This document shows, one piece after another, positions 16,255 to 24,631 of a stretch of 64,000 bases of DNA (position 1 is its first letter; the number at the start of each line of letters is the position of its first letter). Under the pieces are notes generated by a model that was not told the DNA's origin, searched no databases, and was given only the letters and a program-made list of their open reading frames with translations. Position numbers and translations under genes: made by a program. The stretch is from CAIWHR01 sp963773195 (lineage in GTDB: Bacteria; Pseudomonadota; Gammaproteobacteria; Burkholderiales; Casimicrobiaceae): the NCBI GenBank assembly GCA_963773195.1, contig CAVZAE010000022.1, positions 1-64,000 on the forward strand, written 5' to 3'.

Positions 16255-17088
16255 TCACTCGCCCATCTGCAGGAGCGCCCCGTGCTCGCGCGCCCACCGC
16301 ACCGCCCATGCAAACGTGAGCGCGCCGGCGACGAGATACACGGCGTTGAGCGCGAGCGCCATCCAGAATTCATCCCAGCGGAAGATGCCGTGCAGGAGCA
16401 CCCCGCGCATGCCTTCGAACACGTGCGCCGACGGCGTCGCCCGCGCGACCACTTGCATCCAGCCGGGCAGCACATCGATCGGATAATAGACGCCCGAGAT
16501 CGGGGCGAGAATGAAGATCGCTGCCCACGCGAGCTCCTCGGCGCCAAGCCCGATCCGCATGATCATCCCCGACATCGCGAGGCCGATCGCCCACCCGAAC
16601 ACGAGGAGGTTCGCGAAGAACGCGATCAGCGGGAGGCCGAGCGAGAAGATCGAGTAGCGAAACAGGATCCACGCGAAGATGCACGCGCCGCCGACGCCGA
16701 TCAGCGCTCGCAGCACGCTCATCGTAAGCTGGCCCGCGATGTACTCGGGCAAAGTCAGCGGCGAGACGAACAGATTGCCGAGATTCCGCGCGTAGACTTC
16801 TTCGATGAACGTGAGCGATACGCCCAGCTGGCCACGGAAGAGCACGTCCCACAGCAGCACGGCACCGATGAAAAAGCCGGGCGCGTCCTTGAGGAAGCTG
16901 TTGGTCGGTGCGAGATAGACGGTGACGAACGCCCAGATCACCATCGTCACGGTCGGGTAGTACATCATCGAGACGATGCGCGTCCACGACTTCAGGATCA
17001 GGTAGCCGTGGCGGCGCAGGACCGCGCGGATGCGGCGCAGCGAAGCCACGGCGCCCTGGTCCCGGGTCGGAGTCGCGAGTGTCGCCAT
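16255..17088 (-). CDS. ABC-2 type transporter permease
   Basis: This is an exporter-type membrane subunit of 277 residues with about six helices. Recognisable parts are MMYYPTVTMVIWAFVTVYLA, RGQLGVSLTFIEEVYARNLG (the amphipathic coupling region) and FILAPISGVYYPIDVLPGWM, which is typical of the ABC-2 family. ATG 17088 overlaps the ATPase stop as ATGA, so the pair is coupled. The cargo is unknown; polysaccharide, lipid or drug export are all possible. Confidence 0.9.
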   Translation of the reverse strand: MATLATPTRDQGAVASLRRIRAVLRRHGYLILKSWTRIVSMMYYPTVTMVIWAFVTVYLAPTNSFLKDAPGFFIGAVLLWDVLFRGQLGVSLTFIEEVYARNLGNLFVSPLTLPEYIAGQLTMSVLRALIGVGGACIFAWILFRYSIFSLGLPLIAFFANLLVFGWAIGLAMSGMIMRIGLGAEELAWAAIFILAPISGVYYPIDVLPGWMQVVARATPSAHVFEGMRGVLLHGIFRWDEFWMALALNAVYLVAGALTFAWAVRWAREHGALLQMGE

Positions 17089-17870
17089 CAGAGCGCGGTG
17101 ATCTCTTCGGCAGCGCTGCCGACGACCGGCTCGTCCGCGCGACCGCGCGCGATATCGAGGAACACCTCCTCCATGTTCGCGCGACCGTATTTCGCGAGCA
17201 GCGCCTGCGGCGAGCCCTGGTCGACGACACGCCCCTCGCGCAGCATGATCACGTCGTCGCACATCCGCTCGACTTCGCCCATGTGATGCGAGGCGAGCAG
17301 CATCGTGCAGCCCGTGCGCCGCTGGTACTGCTCGAGATAGGTCCGCATCCGGTCGCCGATGTCGGGATCGAGCGATGCCGTCGGCTCGTCCAGCAGGAGC
17401 ACCTCGGGCTCGTTGATCACCGCCTTCGCGAGCGAGACGCGCGTGCGCTGGCCGGCCGACAGGCTTCCGTAGGGGCGCTTCAACAGGCCCTCGAGATCGA
17501 AGTCGGCGGCGACCGCGGCAATGCGCTCACGCGCGTGGCGTACCCCGTAGAGATCGGCGAACACTGCCAGGTTTTCGCGCACCGTGAGCCGCTTCGGCAA
17601 GTCGACGTACGGCGAAGTGAAGTTGAGCCGCGGCAGCACTTGATGGCGCTCGCGCGGCATCTCGGCGCCAAGCACCATCACCCGCCCCGCGGTTGGCGTA
17701 AGCACGCCGAGGAGCATCGACAGCGTCGTCGTTTTTCCGGCACCGTTGCCGCCGAGCAGTGCCGTCGTCGTCCCGCGTCGAACGGCAAAGGAGATGCCCT
17801 TGACCGCCTCGACCTTGCCGTACGACTTCCTGAGGTCGGCGACGACGATGGCGGCGGTTGGCGAGTCCAT
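17088..17870 (-). CDS. ABC-2 type transporter ATP-binding protein
   Basis: This is an exporter ATPase of 260 residues: Walker A LLGGNGAGKTTTLSMLLG, signature SLSAGQRTRVSLAKA, Walker B VLLLDEPTASLDPD and the H-loop LASHHMGEVERMCDDVI. The residue after the first Gly pair of Walker A is Gly in place of the usual Pro, a mild deviation. ATG 17870 follows a 129-base divergent spacer shared with the HD-GYP gene. It forms a two-gene operon with the permease. Confidence 0.92.
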   Translation of the reverse strand: MDSPTAAIVVADLRKSYGKVEAVKGISFAVRRGTTTALLGGNGAGKTTTLSMLLGVLTPTAGRVMVLGAEMPRERHQVLPRLNFTSPYVDLPKRLTVRENLAVFADLYGVRHARERIAAVAADFDLEGLLKRPYGSLSAGQRTRVSLAKAVINEPEVLLLDEPTASLDPDIGDRMRTYLEQYQRRTGCTMLLASHHMGEVERMCDDVIMLREGRVVDQGSPQALLAKYGRANMEEVFLDIARGRADEPVVGSAAEEITAL

Positions 17871-17999
17871 GCGCGGAGCGTGTGCAGCACGCCGGCACAG
17901 CGGCAACGGCACGCGCGCCGCGATTGTAGCGGACGAGCGGCGCGGACGCGTCGGCTGCACCTCCGGTAGACTCGACTTCCCCGTTCCGGAGCGCTCGCG

Positions 18000-19604
18000 A
18001 TGACCAGGCCTGCGACCGACGAACTCGTCGCTCGGTTCGAACAGCTGACGGACGTGGGCCGCGCGCTTGCGCGCGAGCGCGATCCGGCGCGCCTGCTCGA
18101 CATCATCGTCGCCGCCGCAATGCGTCTCACGCGCGCCGATGGCGGCGCGCTCTATCGATTCGATCCGGCCACGCAGTCGTTGTCGTTCGACATTGTCCGC
18201 AGTGGCACGCTGGGATGGGGGGCCGATGGCACACCCGCGGCGCTGCCGGCGGTCCCCCTCAGGCTCGCCGGCGGCACGGCCAACCACGAGGCAGTCGTCG
18301 CGCACGCCGCGCTCTCGCGGCAATGCGTGCGCATCGCCGATGTCTATGCGGTCGATGGCTACGACTTCGCAGCTGCGAAGCGGTTCGACGCGCAATATGG
18401 GTACCGTACGCGGTCGCTGCTCGCTGTGCCGATGCAGGATCATCGGGACGAGCTGATTGGCGTGCTCCAGCTCGTCAACGCGCAGGACACGCACGGGAAG
18501 GTCGCCGAATTCTCGGAGGACGATCAGCGGCTGGCGGAAGCGCTCACCGGCCTCGCCGGCGTCGTGCTGTCGAACCAGCTCCTGATCGGTCAGCTGGAGG
18601 CGCTATTCGAGAGCCTGGTCGTGCTCATCAACACCGCGATCGACGAGAAGTCGCCGTATACAAGCGGGCACTGCCAGCGCGTGCCGGAGCTCACGATGAT
18701 GCTGGCCGAGGCCGCACACGAGACGACGGAGGGCGCGCTGGCGCCCTTTCGGATGTCGGAACGCGATCGCGCCGAGCTCCATCTCGCAGGCATGCTGCAC
18801 GACTGCGGCAAGATCACGACGCCGGTGCACGTCGTCGACAAGGCGACCAAGCTGCAGACGATTGTCGATCGCATCGATCTCGTCGCGGCGCGCTTCGACG
18901 CGCTCGCCGCTGAGGCGCGGGCGCGCGCGCTCGAACGCAGGCATGCCGGAGACGATGCGGCTGCGACCGACGCCGCACTCGGCGCGGAGCTTGCGGCAAT
19001 TGATGACGATCTCGCGTTCCTGCGGCGCGCGAACGTCGGCCAGGAGCAGATGTCCGCGACCGATATCGAGCGCGTGTGCCGGATCGGCGAACGGCGCTAC
19101 CGCGGGGCGGACGGAAGCCTGCGGCCGCTGCTCACTCCGAACGAGGTCGAGAACCTGACGGTGCCCTACGGAACGCTCACGGGGGCGGAGCGCGCCGTGA
19201 TCAATCGGCACATCGAGGCGACGATCGCGATGCTCGAATCGCTGCCGTGGCCGCCGCACCTGACACGCGTGCCCGAATACGCCGGAGGGCATCACGAGCG
19301 GATGGATGGCAAGGGCTACCCGCGGGGCCTCACGCGCGAACAGATGTCGTGGCAAGCCAGGATGATGGGAATCGCCGACGTCTTCGAAGCGCTGACGGCA
19401 CCGGATCGCCCTTACAAGGTCGGCAAGCCGTTGTCGGAGTCGCTCTCGATCCTGGGCCGGATGGCGGTGACAGGGCACGTCGATCCGGATCTCTTCGACG
19501 TGTTCGTGCGCCGCAAGGTCTATCTCGCGTACGCGCAGCAGTTCATGGATCCCGTGCAGATCGACGCGATCGACGAGCGCGCGATCCCCGGCTATCGGCC
19601 GTAG
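18000..19604 (+). CDS. GAF domain + HD-GYP phosphodiesterase-type signalling protein
   Basis: This is a cytoplasmic signalling protein of 534 residues. Residues about 10-195 form a GAF sensor domain (RLLDIIVAAAMRLTRADGGA; RSLLAVPMQDHRDELIGVLQ). The second part is HD-GYP: HDCGK at 267-271 and HHERMDGKGYP at 431-441, the metal ligands and signature of c-di-GMP hydrolases. Between these motifs lie about 160 residues, roughly 100 more than in minimal HD-GYP domains. The extra part is partly helical and charged (residues 295-385). It would lower c-di-GMP on a ligand or redox signal sensed by GAF. It converges with the Rieske gene seven bases further on. Confidence 0.9.
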   Translation: MTRPATDELVARFEQLTDVGRALARERDPARLLDIIVAAAMRLTRADGGALYRFDPATQSLSFDIVRSGTLGWGADGTPAALPAVPLRLAGGTANHEAVVAHAALSRQCVRIADVYAVDGYDFAAAKRFDAQYGYRTRSLLAVPMQDHRDELIGVLQLVNAQDTHGKVAEFSEDDQRLAEALTGLAGVVLSNQLLIGQLEALFESLVVLINTAIDEKSPYTSGHCQRVPELTMMLAEAAHETTEGALAPFRMSERDRAELHLAGMLHDCGKITTPVHVVDKATKLQTIVDRIDLVAARFDALAAEARARALERRHAGDDAAATDAALGAELAAIDDDLAFLRRANVGQEQMSATDIERVCRIGERRYRGADGSLRPLLTPNEVENLTVPYGTLTGAERAVINRHIEATIAMLESLPWPPHLTRVPEYAGGHHERMDGKGYPRGLTREQMSWQARMMGIADVFEALTAPDRPYKVGKPLSESLSILGRMAVTGHVDPDLFDVFVRRKVYLAYAQQFMDPVQIDAIDERAIPGYRP

Positions 19605-19611
19605 CCTCTAA

Positions 19612-20316
19612 CTAGCACTGCACCGTCTGCCGGCAGAACTGCGCGAGCTCGCGCACGACGGTCGTGGTGCCGACCGGTGCCTTGGCCTTGCCCTGGCCGT
19701 ACTCCATGCCGAGCTTGAAGTCGTATTTCTCGAAGAAGCGGTCGAACTGCTCGGCGCCGACGGTGCCGAGCGCGACGAGACCGTCGGTGGCCGCATCGTA
19801 GTCGAGCAGGATCGCCGCAAGCGGCTGCGGCGCGGGTCCCTGCATGACACGCGCGCCATCGGCTGGATCGTAGACGCTGTGGTCGGCACAGCAGTGGATC
19901 ACGTGTCCATCGGAGGTCGGCGACTTCTGCGGCTGATAGCGGATGAACGAGATGTCGCGTGTCGGATAGGCGAGCTTGTGGGCGCAGATCGCGGAGAAAG
20001 CGACGATGGCGTTCGCCGGGCCGACGCCGCCGTTCCACGCGTACGTGGCGCCGTCCTCGCGCCGCAAGGTCGCCGCTGCAGTCACCGGCCCCGGCAGCCG
20101 CAACAGGAAGCACGGCGTGCCTGCGTAGGGATAGTGGAAGACGTAGTTCGTCTCGACGGCGAGGGCCGCGGCCTTGAGCGGCACGCCGTGAATATCGACC
20201 AGCCGCGCGCGCTCGTAGAGGCGGGGCGAAGCGCTCGCCCACGCGCCTGGCAGAGCACTCAATCCCGCCGCGCCGCCGAGCGCCGCACACGATTCCAGGA
20301 ACTTTCGCCGCTCCAT
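19612..20316 (-). CDS. Tat-exported Rieske-type 2Fe-2S protein
   Basis: The 234-residue protein starts with a twin-arginine signal (MERRKFLESCAALGGAAGLS) preceded by GGAGG. The Rieske ligand pairs are present: CAHK (Cys111, His113) and CCADH (Cys143, His146), with the expected proline-containing loop further on. It differs from the bc1 subunit in size and in the long C-terminal region (VGAEQFDRFFEKYDFKLGM). It is more like stand-alone periplasmic Rieske proteins or oxidase subunits. No cytochrome b or catalytic oxidase partner is adjacent, so the electron partner is unknown. Confidence 0.82.
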   Translation of the reverse strand: MERRKFLESCAALGGAAGLSALPGAWASASPRLYERARLVDIHGVPLKAAALAVETNYVFHYPYAGTPCFLLRLPGPVTAAATLRREDGATYAWNGGVGPANAIVAFSAICAHKLAYPTRDISFIRYQPQKSPTSDGHVIHCCADHSVYDPADGARVMQGPAPQPLAAILLDYDAATDGLVALGTVGAEQFDRFFEKYDFKLGMEYGQGKAKAPVGTTTVVRELAQFCRQTVQC

Positions 20317-20507
20317 CGCGCCTCCAGGCGATTGCGACATGCGCCGGGTCAGCCGGCGCCCGTCATTGTACGACCACCGCCGATGTTGCAGCGGAGCCCC
20401 GGATTGCTCAGACTCGCGCCGGTCCGTCACAAACGCCCGGGCGTGCTGGAGCCGCGCCGCACCGAGCGCCTGACCGAGTGGTTCACTATTTCCGCAGGGG
20501 AGGCACC

Positions 20508-21446
20508 ATGTCTAGTCTTGAATTGAAGGGGCAATGGCCGATCATCGCCGCAATTCTCATCGCAGTGTCTGGGTCCGTCGCGGCGGCGCAGAGAACGTTC
20601 GTTTCGTCGACCGGCAATGATGGTAATCCGTGCAGCCTCGTCGCTCCATGCCGAAGCTTCGCCGCGGCGATGCTGCACACGGACGCGACCGGCGAAATCA
20701 TCGTGCTCGACGCGGCGGGTTATGGTCCGGTAACGGTCAACCAGTCGGTTTCGATCGTGGCGCCGAACGGTGTCTACGGTGGCATCTCCGTGCTCTCGCC
20801 AGGGGGCAACGGCATCACGGTCGATGGCCCCGGCATCGCCGTTCACCTCCGCGGGCTCACCATCAATGGCACCGGCATGGGCGGCGGCTCGGGGATCCTC
20901 TTCGTGCAGGGCGCAAAGTTGACGGTCGAAGACTGCGAGATCTCCAACATGGACGGGCACGGGATCTTGGCCTCGGCCGCCAACAGCACCGTATTCGTCC
21001 GGAGCACGGTCATGCGCGCCCTCGGCAACCATGGATTCTTCGCGACCGGATCGGTCGTGGCCGCGCTCGACGGGCTGCACATTGAGGGTAGCAATCAAAC
21101 GGGCGTCGTCGCTGCCTATGGCGCGCGCATAACGCTCGCGAATTCAGTGCTGTCGAAGAACGTGCTAGGCGTGCATGCGCACTCACTCTCCGCGACCAAC
21201 TCGGCGATCATGGTGACGCGCGCGGTTATCTCGGGAGGCTTGGAAGGTGTGCATGTCACCGCGGACGGCGGAAGTTCCGCGGTCGTGACCACGGATGCCC
21301 TGGTCATCAATGACGTTGCCACGGCGGCCTTCGAATTCACCGCGTTGGGCGGGACCGCGATCATCTATACCGCCGGGAACAACATCGTCGGCCCTGGCAT
21401 TCCCCTCGCCGTGGGTGGAGCGCTGACACCGTTCGCGGCGCACTAG
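20508..21446 (+). CDS. secreted right-handed parallel beta-helix protein
   Basis: The 312-residue protein has a signal peptide (PIIAAILIAVSGSVAAAQ). Its N-terminal cap RTFVSSTGNDGNPCSLVAPC with two cysteines is followed by RSFAAAMLHTDATGEIIVLD. The rest is a series of short strands ending in Asn/Gly turns, as in pectate-lyase-like solenoids. No catalytic residues of a known lyase can be assigned. A paralogue with the same cap lies at 33881-34779. GGGGAGG precedes ATG 20508. Such proteins may bind or cut polysaccharide at the cell surface; that is inference. Confidence 0.8.
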   Translation: MSSLELKGQWPIIAAILIAVSGSVAAAQRTFVSSTGNDGNPCSLVAPCRSFAAAMLHTDATGEIIVLDAAGYGPVTVNQSVSIVAPNGVYGGISVLSPGGNGITVDGPGIAVHLRGLTINGTGMGGGSGILFVQGAKLTVEDCEISNMDGHGILASAANSTVFVRSTVMRALGNHGFFATGSVVAALDGLHIEGSNQTGVVAAYGARITLANSVLSKNVLGVHAHSLSATNSAIMVTRAVISGGLEGVHVTADGGSSAVVTTDALVINDVATAAFEFTALGGTAIIYTAGNNIVGPGIPLAVGGALTPFAAH

Positions 21447-21507
21447 GCGTGCTCGGGATCCGGCTAGTCGGCTGCGGTACTCTGCGTGCCGCGCGCCCGG
21501 ACGCCCG

Positions 21508-22434
21508 CTAGCTCCCGACCACCAGCTCCCGCACGTGCTCGGCGGCGCTCCGGCCCAGCGCGGACAGCGCGTAGCCGCCTTCGAGTGCGGAGACGATGCG
21601 GCCGTTGGCGTGCTTCGCGGCGATCGCGATGAGCTCGCGCGTCACCCACGCGTAATCGGCCTCGACCAGCTTGAGGTTGGCAAGCGGGTCCTCGCGGTGC
21701 GCGTCGAACCCCGCCGAGATGTAGAGGATCTCCGGCCGGTGCGCAGCGAGCGCGGGCAGCCAGCGCTCCGTCACGGCTTCGCGGAAGGCATCGCCGCCAC
21801 TTCCCGCCGCGAGCGGGATGTTGACCATGTTCGGCCCGAGTGGATCGACGCCCGAATACGGGTAGAGCGGATGCTGGAACGTCGAGACCATCAGCACGCG
21901 GGGATCCGCGGCGAAGATTTCCTCGGTCCCATTGCCATGATGAACGTCGAAGTCGATCACGGCGACGCGCTCGATGCCGTGGACCGCGAGCGCGTGCGCA
22001 GCGCCGACCGCGACATTGTTGAACAGGCAGAAACCCATCGCGCGGTTGCGCTCCGCGTGATGCCCCGGCGGCCTGACCGCGCAGAACGCGGTGCGGCACT
22101 CTCCGCTGACGACCAGGTCGGTGGCAAGGACCACGGCTCCCGCCGCATGCACCGCGGCGGACAGCGAGTCCGGGCACATCGCGGTGTCCGGGTCGAGATA
22201 GTTCAAGCCGGAGGCCGGGTTCTCGGCTTCGATCGTCGCGATGTAGCCGTCGCTGTGAACGCGAGCCAGTTGCTCGTGCGTCGCAGCCGGCGCGTCGTAA
22301 GGACGGAGATAGCCGTCGATACCCGCAGCGATCAGCCGGTCGCCGATCGCCCGTAGCCGGTCCGGGCATTCAGGGTGATACGGCCCCATGTCGTGCAGGA
22401 GCGAGGACGGATGCGTGATATAGGCAGTCGGCAC
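21508..22434 (-). CDS. histone deacetylase family protein (AcuC/ApaH-like deacetylase)
   Basis: This is an arginase/deacetylase fold zinc hydrolase of 308 residues. The active-site blocks are clear: VRPPGHHAERNRAMGFCLFN (the HH pair), VIDFDVHHGNGTEEIF (zinc Asp and His) and ISAGFDAHREDPL (second zinc Asp). Bacterial members deacetylate acetyl-lysine proteins, polyamines or acetoin-related substrates. I start at GTG 22434, which gives the usual short N-terminus (VPTAYITHPSSLLHDMG); an extended start up to 22554 is open but unlike the family. Confidence 0.9.
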   Translation of the reverse strand: MPTAYITHPSSLLHDMGPYHPECPDRLRAIGDRLIAAGIDGYLRPYDAPAATHEQLARVHSDGYIATIEAENPASGLNYLDPDTAMCPDSLSAAVHAAGAVVLATDLVVSGECRTAFCAVRPPGHHAERNRAMGFCLFNNVAVGAAHALAVHGIERVAVIDFDVHHGNGTEEIFAADPRVLMVSTFQHPLYPYSGVDPLGPNMVNIPLAAGSGGDAFREAVTERWLPALAAHRPEILYISAGFDAHREDPLANLKLVEADYAWVTRELIAIAAKHANGRIVSALEGGYALSALGRSAAEHVRELVVGS

Positions 22435-22629
22435 GGGGCTTGCTTCGAACTTCCGGACGACGATGGGGACCAGCGAGGCGGCGCGGGCGGGCGAAATGGC
22501 CCGCGGCCAGTGTAGCCGGTGCCGGCGGTCGGTGAACAGCGCCCGTCGCCCCATGTTGTGCGACCATGCGGGCGGCCCCGCGTTCCGGAGCCCTTATCCC
22601 TAACGTCCAGACTCGACCTCCCGCCGACC

Positions 22630-23589
22630 ATGACCGTCCGCTCCCTAGGCCAAGCGACCGTTCCCACCGCGCAGCGGCTCGCGGCGGTGCTGGCGCAACT
22701 CGACCGGATCGTCGTCGGCAAGGCCGATCCTCTCAAGCTCGCGGTGGCCTGCCTGCTCGCCCGCGGCCACCTGCTGATCGAAGACATCCCGGGCGTCGGC
22801 AAGTCGACCCTGGCGCAGGCGCTCGCGGTGACCCTCGGGCTCAAATACGCACGGGTCCAGTTCACGAGCGACCTCCTGCCGGCCGACGTGCTGGGCGTCT
22901 CGATCTTCGACGCCCCGACGCAGGCGTTCCGCTTTCATCCCGGACCGGTCTTCAACTCGGTCGTGCTCGCCGACGAGATCAACCGCGCTCCGCCAAAGAC
23001 GCAAAGCGCGCTGCTCGAAGCCATGGAGGAGCGGCAGGTGTCCCAAGATGGCGAAACGCGGCGCCTGCCCGAGCCGTTCTTCGTGATCGCCACGCAGAAC
23101 CCGGTCGAGCAGATCGGCGCGTACCCGCTGCCCGAGTCGCAGCTCGACCGCTTCCTGATGGCAATCGAGCTGGGCTACCCCGATCCTGCCGCCGAGCGCG
23201 AGCTCCTCACCGGTGGCGATCGGCGCGCGCAGATCGCCACGCTGCCACCGCTCGCCGATCCGCCGACCCTGCTCGAATGGCAGCGCGAGGTCGCCAACCT
23301 CCATGTCGCGCCCGCGCTGCTCGACTATGTGCAGGCGTTGCTCGCGGCAACGCGTGGCAACGTCGGCAGCGGTGCCGACGCAGGCGCCCGCCGCGGTCTT
23401 TCGCCGCGCGCGGGACTCCTTCTGCTCGCAGCCGCGCGCGCCTGGGCGTTGCTGGCGGGGCGCCCCATGGTCGTGCCCGAGGACGTGCAGGCGGTGTTCC
23501 CGTCAGTCGCGGGGCATCGGCTCGCCGGTGGCGCGCGCGCCGGTGCATTGCAGGCGCAGTCACTCCTGCGCGCCGTCGCGCTGCCCTGA
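22630..23589 (+). CDS. MoxR-family AAA+ ATPase
   Basis: This is a 319-residue AAA+ ATPase with Walker A IPGVGKSTLAQ (residues 53-63), Walker B SVVLADEINRAPPKTQSALL, sensor 1 FVIATQNPVEQIGAYPLPE and the MoxR-type lid. MoxR proteins act as chaperones that load metal or remodel partner proteins. It is first in the row MoxR, DUF58, TgpA transglutaminase, a conserved trio. The spacings of 40 bases and then a 4-base overlap imply one transcript. Confidence 0.93.
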   Translation: MTVRSLGQATVPTAQRLAAVLAQLDRIVVGKADPLKLAVACLLARGHLLIEDIPGVGKSTLAQALAVTLGLKYARVQFTSDLLPADVLGVSIFDAPTQAFRFHPGPVFNSVVLADEINRAPPKTQSALLEAMEERQVSQDGETRRLPEPFFVIATQNPVEQIGAYPLPESQLDRFLMAIELGYPDPAAERELLTGGDRRAQIATLPPLADPPTLLEWQREVANLHVAPALLDYVQALLAATRGNVGSGADAGARRGLSPRAGLLLLAAARAWALLAGRPMVVPEDVQAVFPSVAGHRLAGGARAGALQAQSLLRAVALP

Positions 23590-23629
23590 CACACGCCGGC
23601 CTCGCGCGCTTTGCGCGCTCCGGCCCGCA

Positions 23630-24631
23630 ATGCCGCAAGCCTCTCCCACCGTCAATCTGACCCCGGCGGCGCACGGGCCTTGGCGCGCGCGGCTGCGGCA
23701 ACGCCTGTTCCGCACTCAACCGGGCGATCGCGACACCGTCGTGCTGCGCCATCGCCGGATCTACATCCTGCCGACGCGCCGTGGCATCGCGGTGTTCGGG
23801 ATGATCGCGATCATGCTGTTCACGTCGCTCAACTACGCGCTGGCGCTCGGCTTCGCGGCCACGTTCCTGCTCGCAGGGTTTGCCGCGGCCGCGCTGCTGC
23901 ACACGTTCCGCAACCTGGCCGGCATCGAGCTTTCGCCGCTCGCGGCAGGCGAATCGTTCGCCGGCGGCGCGCTGCCGTTCACGGTCGCCATCGCCGGCGG
24001 AGCGACACCGCGTCGCGCGATCACGCTGAGCGCCCGCGGGGGTGCTCCGATCACGGTCGACGTCATTCCCGACGCCGCGTTGCCGGCGACGCTCGAGATC
24101 CCGGCGCCCAGGCGCGGCCGCATCGCCCTGGGCCGCGTCACTTTGTCGTCCAGCTTTCCAGTCGGGCTGTGGCGCGCTTGGGCGTACGTGCATTTTCCGC
24201 TGGCGGGCGTCGTCTTCCCGGCCCCCGAACCGGGCGCCCCGCCGCTGCCTGCGGGCCGCGCGGGCGAGGACGCGCACAGCGAGTCGCACGAAGGCGACGC
24301 CGATTTGTCCGGTTTGCGCGGCTATCAGCCGGGCGATCCGCTGCAGCGTGTCGCGTGGAAAGCGGTCGCGCGCGGCGCGGGCTGGTACACCAAGCAGTTC
24401 GAAGGGGGCGGCAGCGCCGGTCCTCTCGAGCTCGCCTGGCGCAGCCTGCCTCGCGCCCTCGACGCCGAAGCGCGGATCGCGCGGCTCGCCGCCTGGGTTC
24501 TTGCCGCCGAGCGCTCGGCCCGACCGTTTGCACTAACGGCGCCCGGCATCGCGCTGCCTGCAGGCCAGGGGCGCGAGCACCGCCGCAACGCGCTCACGCT
24601 GCTCGCGCTCCTGCCCGAGGCGCCGCAATGA
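23630..24631 (+). CDS. DUF58 domain membrane protein
   Basis: The 333-residue product has two close transmembrane helices (GIAVFGMIAIMLFTSLNYA; LGFAATFLLAGFAAAALLHT), a beta-rich stretch and the DUF58 signature GDPLQRVAWKAVARGAGWYT followed by KQFEGGG. The von Willebrand A-like fold part is short. It belongs with the MoxR ATPase before it and the transglutaminase after it, which starts inside its last codons (ATGA). The trio is thought to act on an envelope target, not identified. Confidence 0.9.
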   Translation: MPQASPTVNLTPAAHGPWRARLRQRLFRTQPGDRDTVVLRHRRIYILPTRRGIAVFGMIAIMLFTSLNYALALGFAATFLLAGFAAAALLHTFRNLAGIELSPLAAGESFAGGALPFTVAIAGGATPRRAITLSARGGAPITVDVIPDAALPATLEIPAPRRGRIALGRVTLSSSFPVGLWRAWAYVHFPLAGVVFPAPEPGAPPLPAGRAGEDAHSESHEGDADLSGLRGYQPGDPLQRVAWKAVARGAGWYTKQFEGGGSAGPLELAWRSLPRALDAEARIARLAAWVLAAERSARPFALTAPGIALPAGQGREHRRNALTLLALLPEAPQ

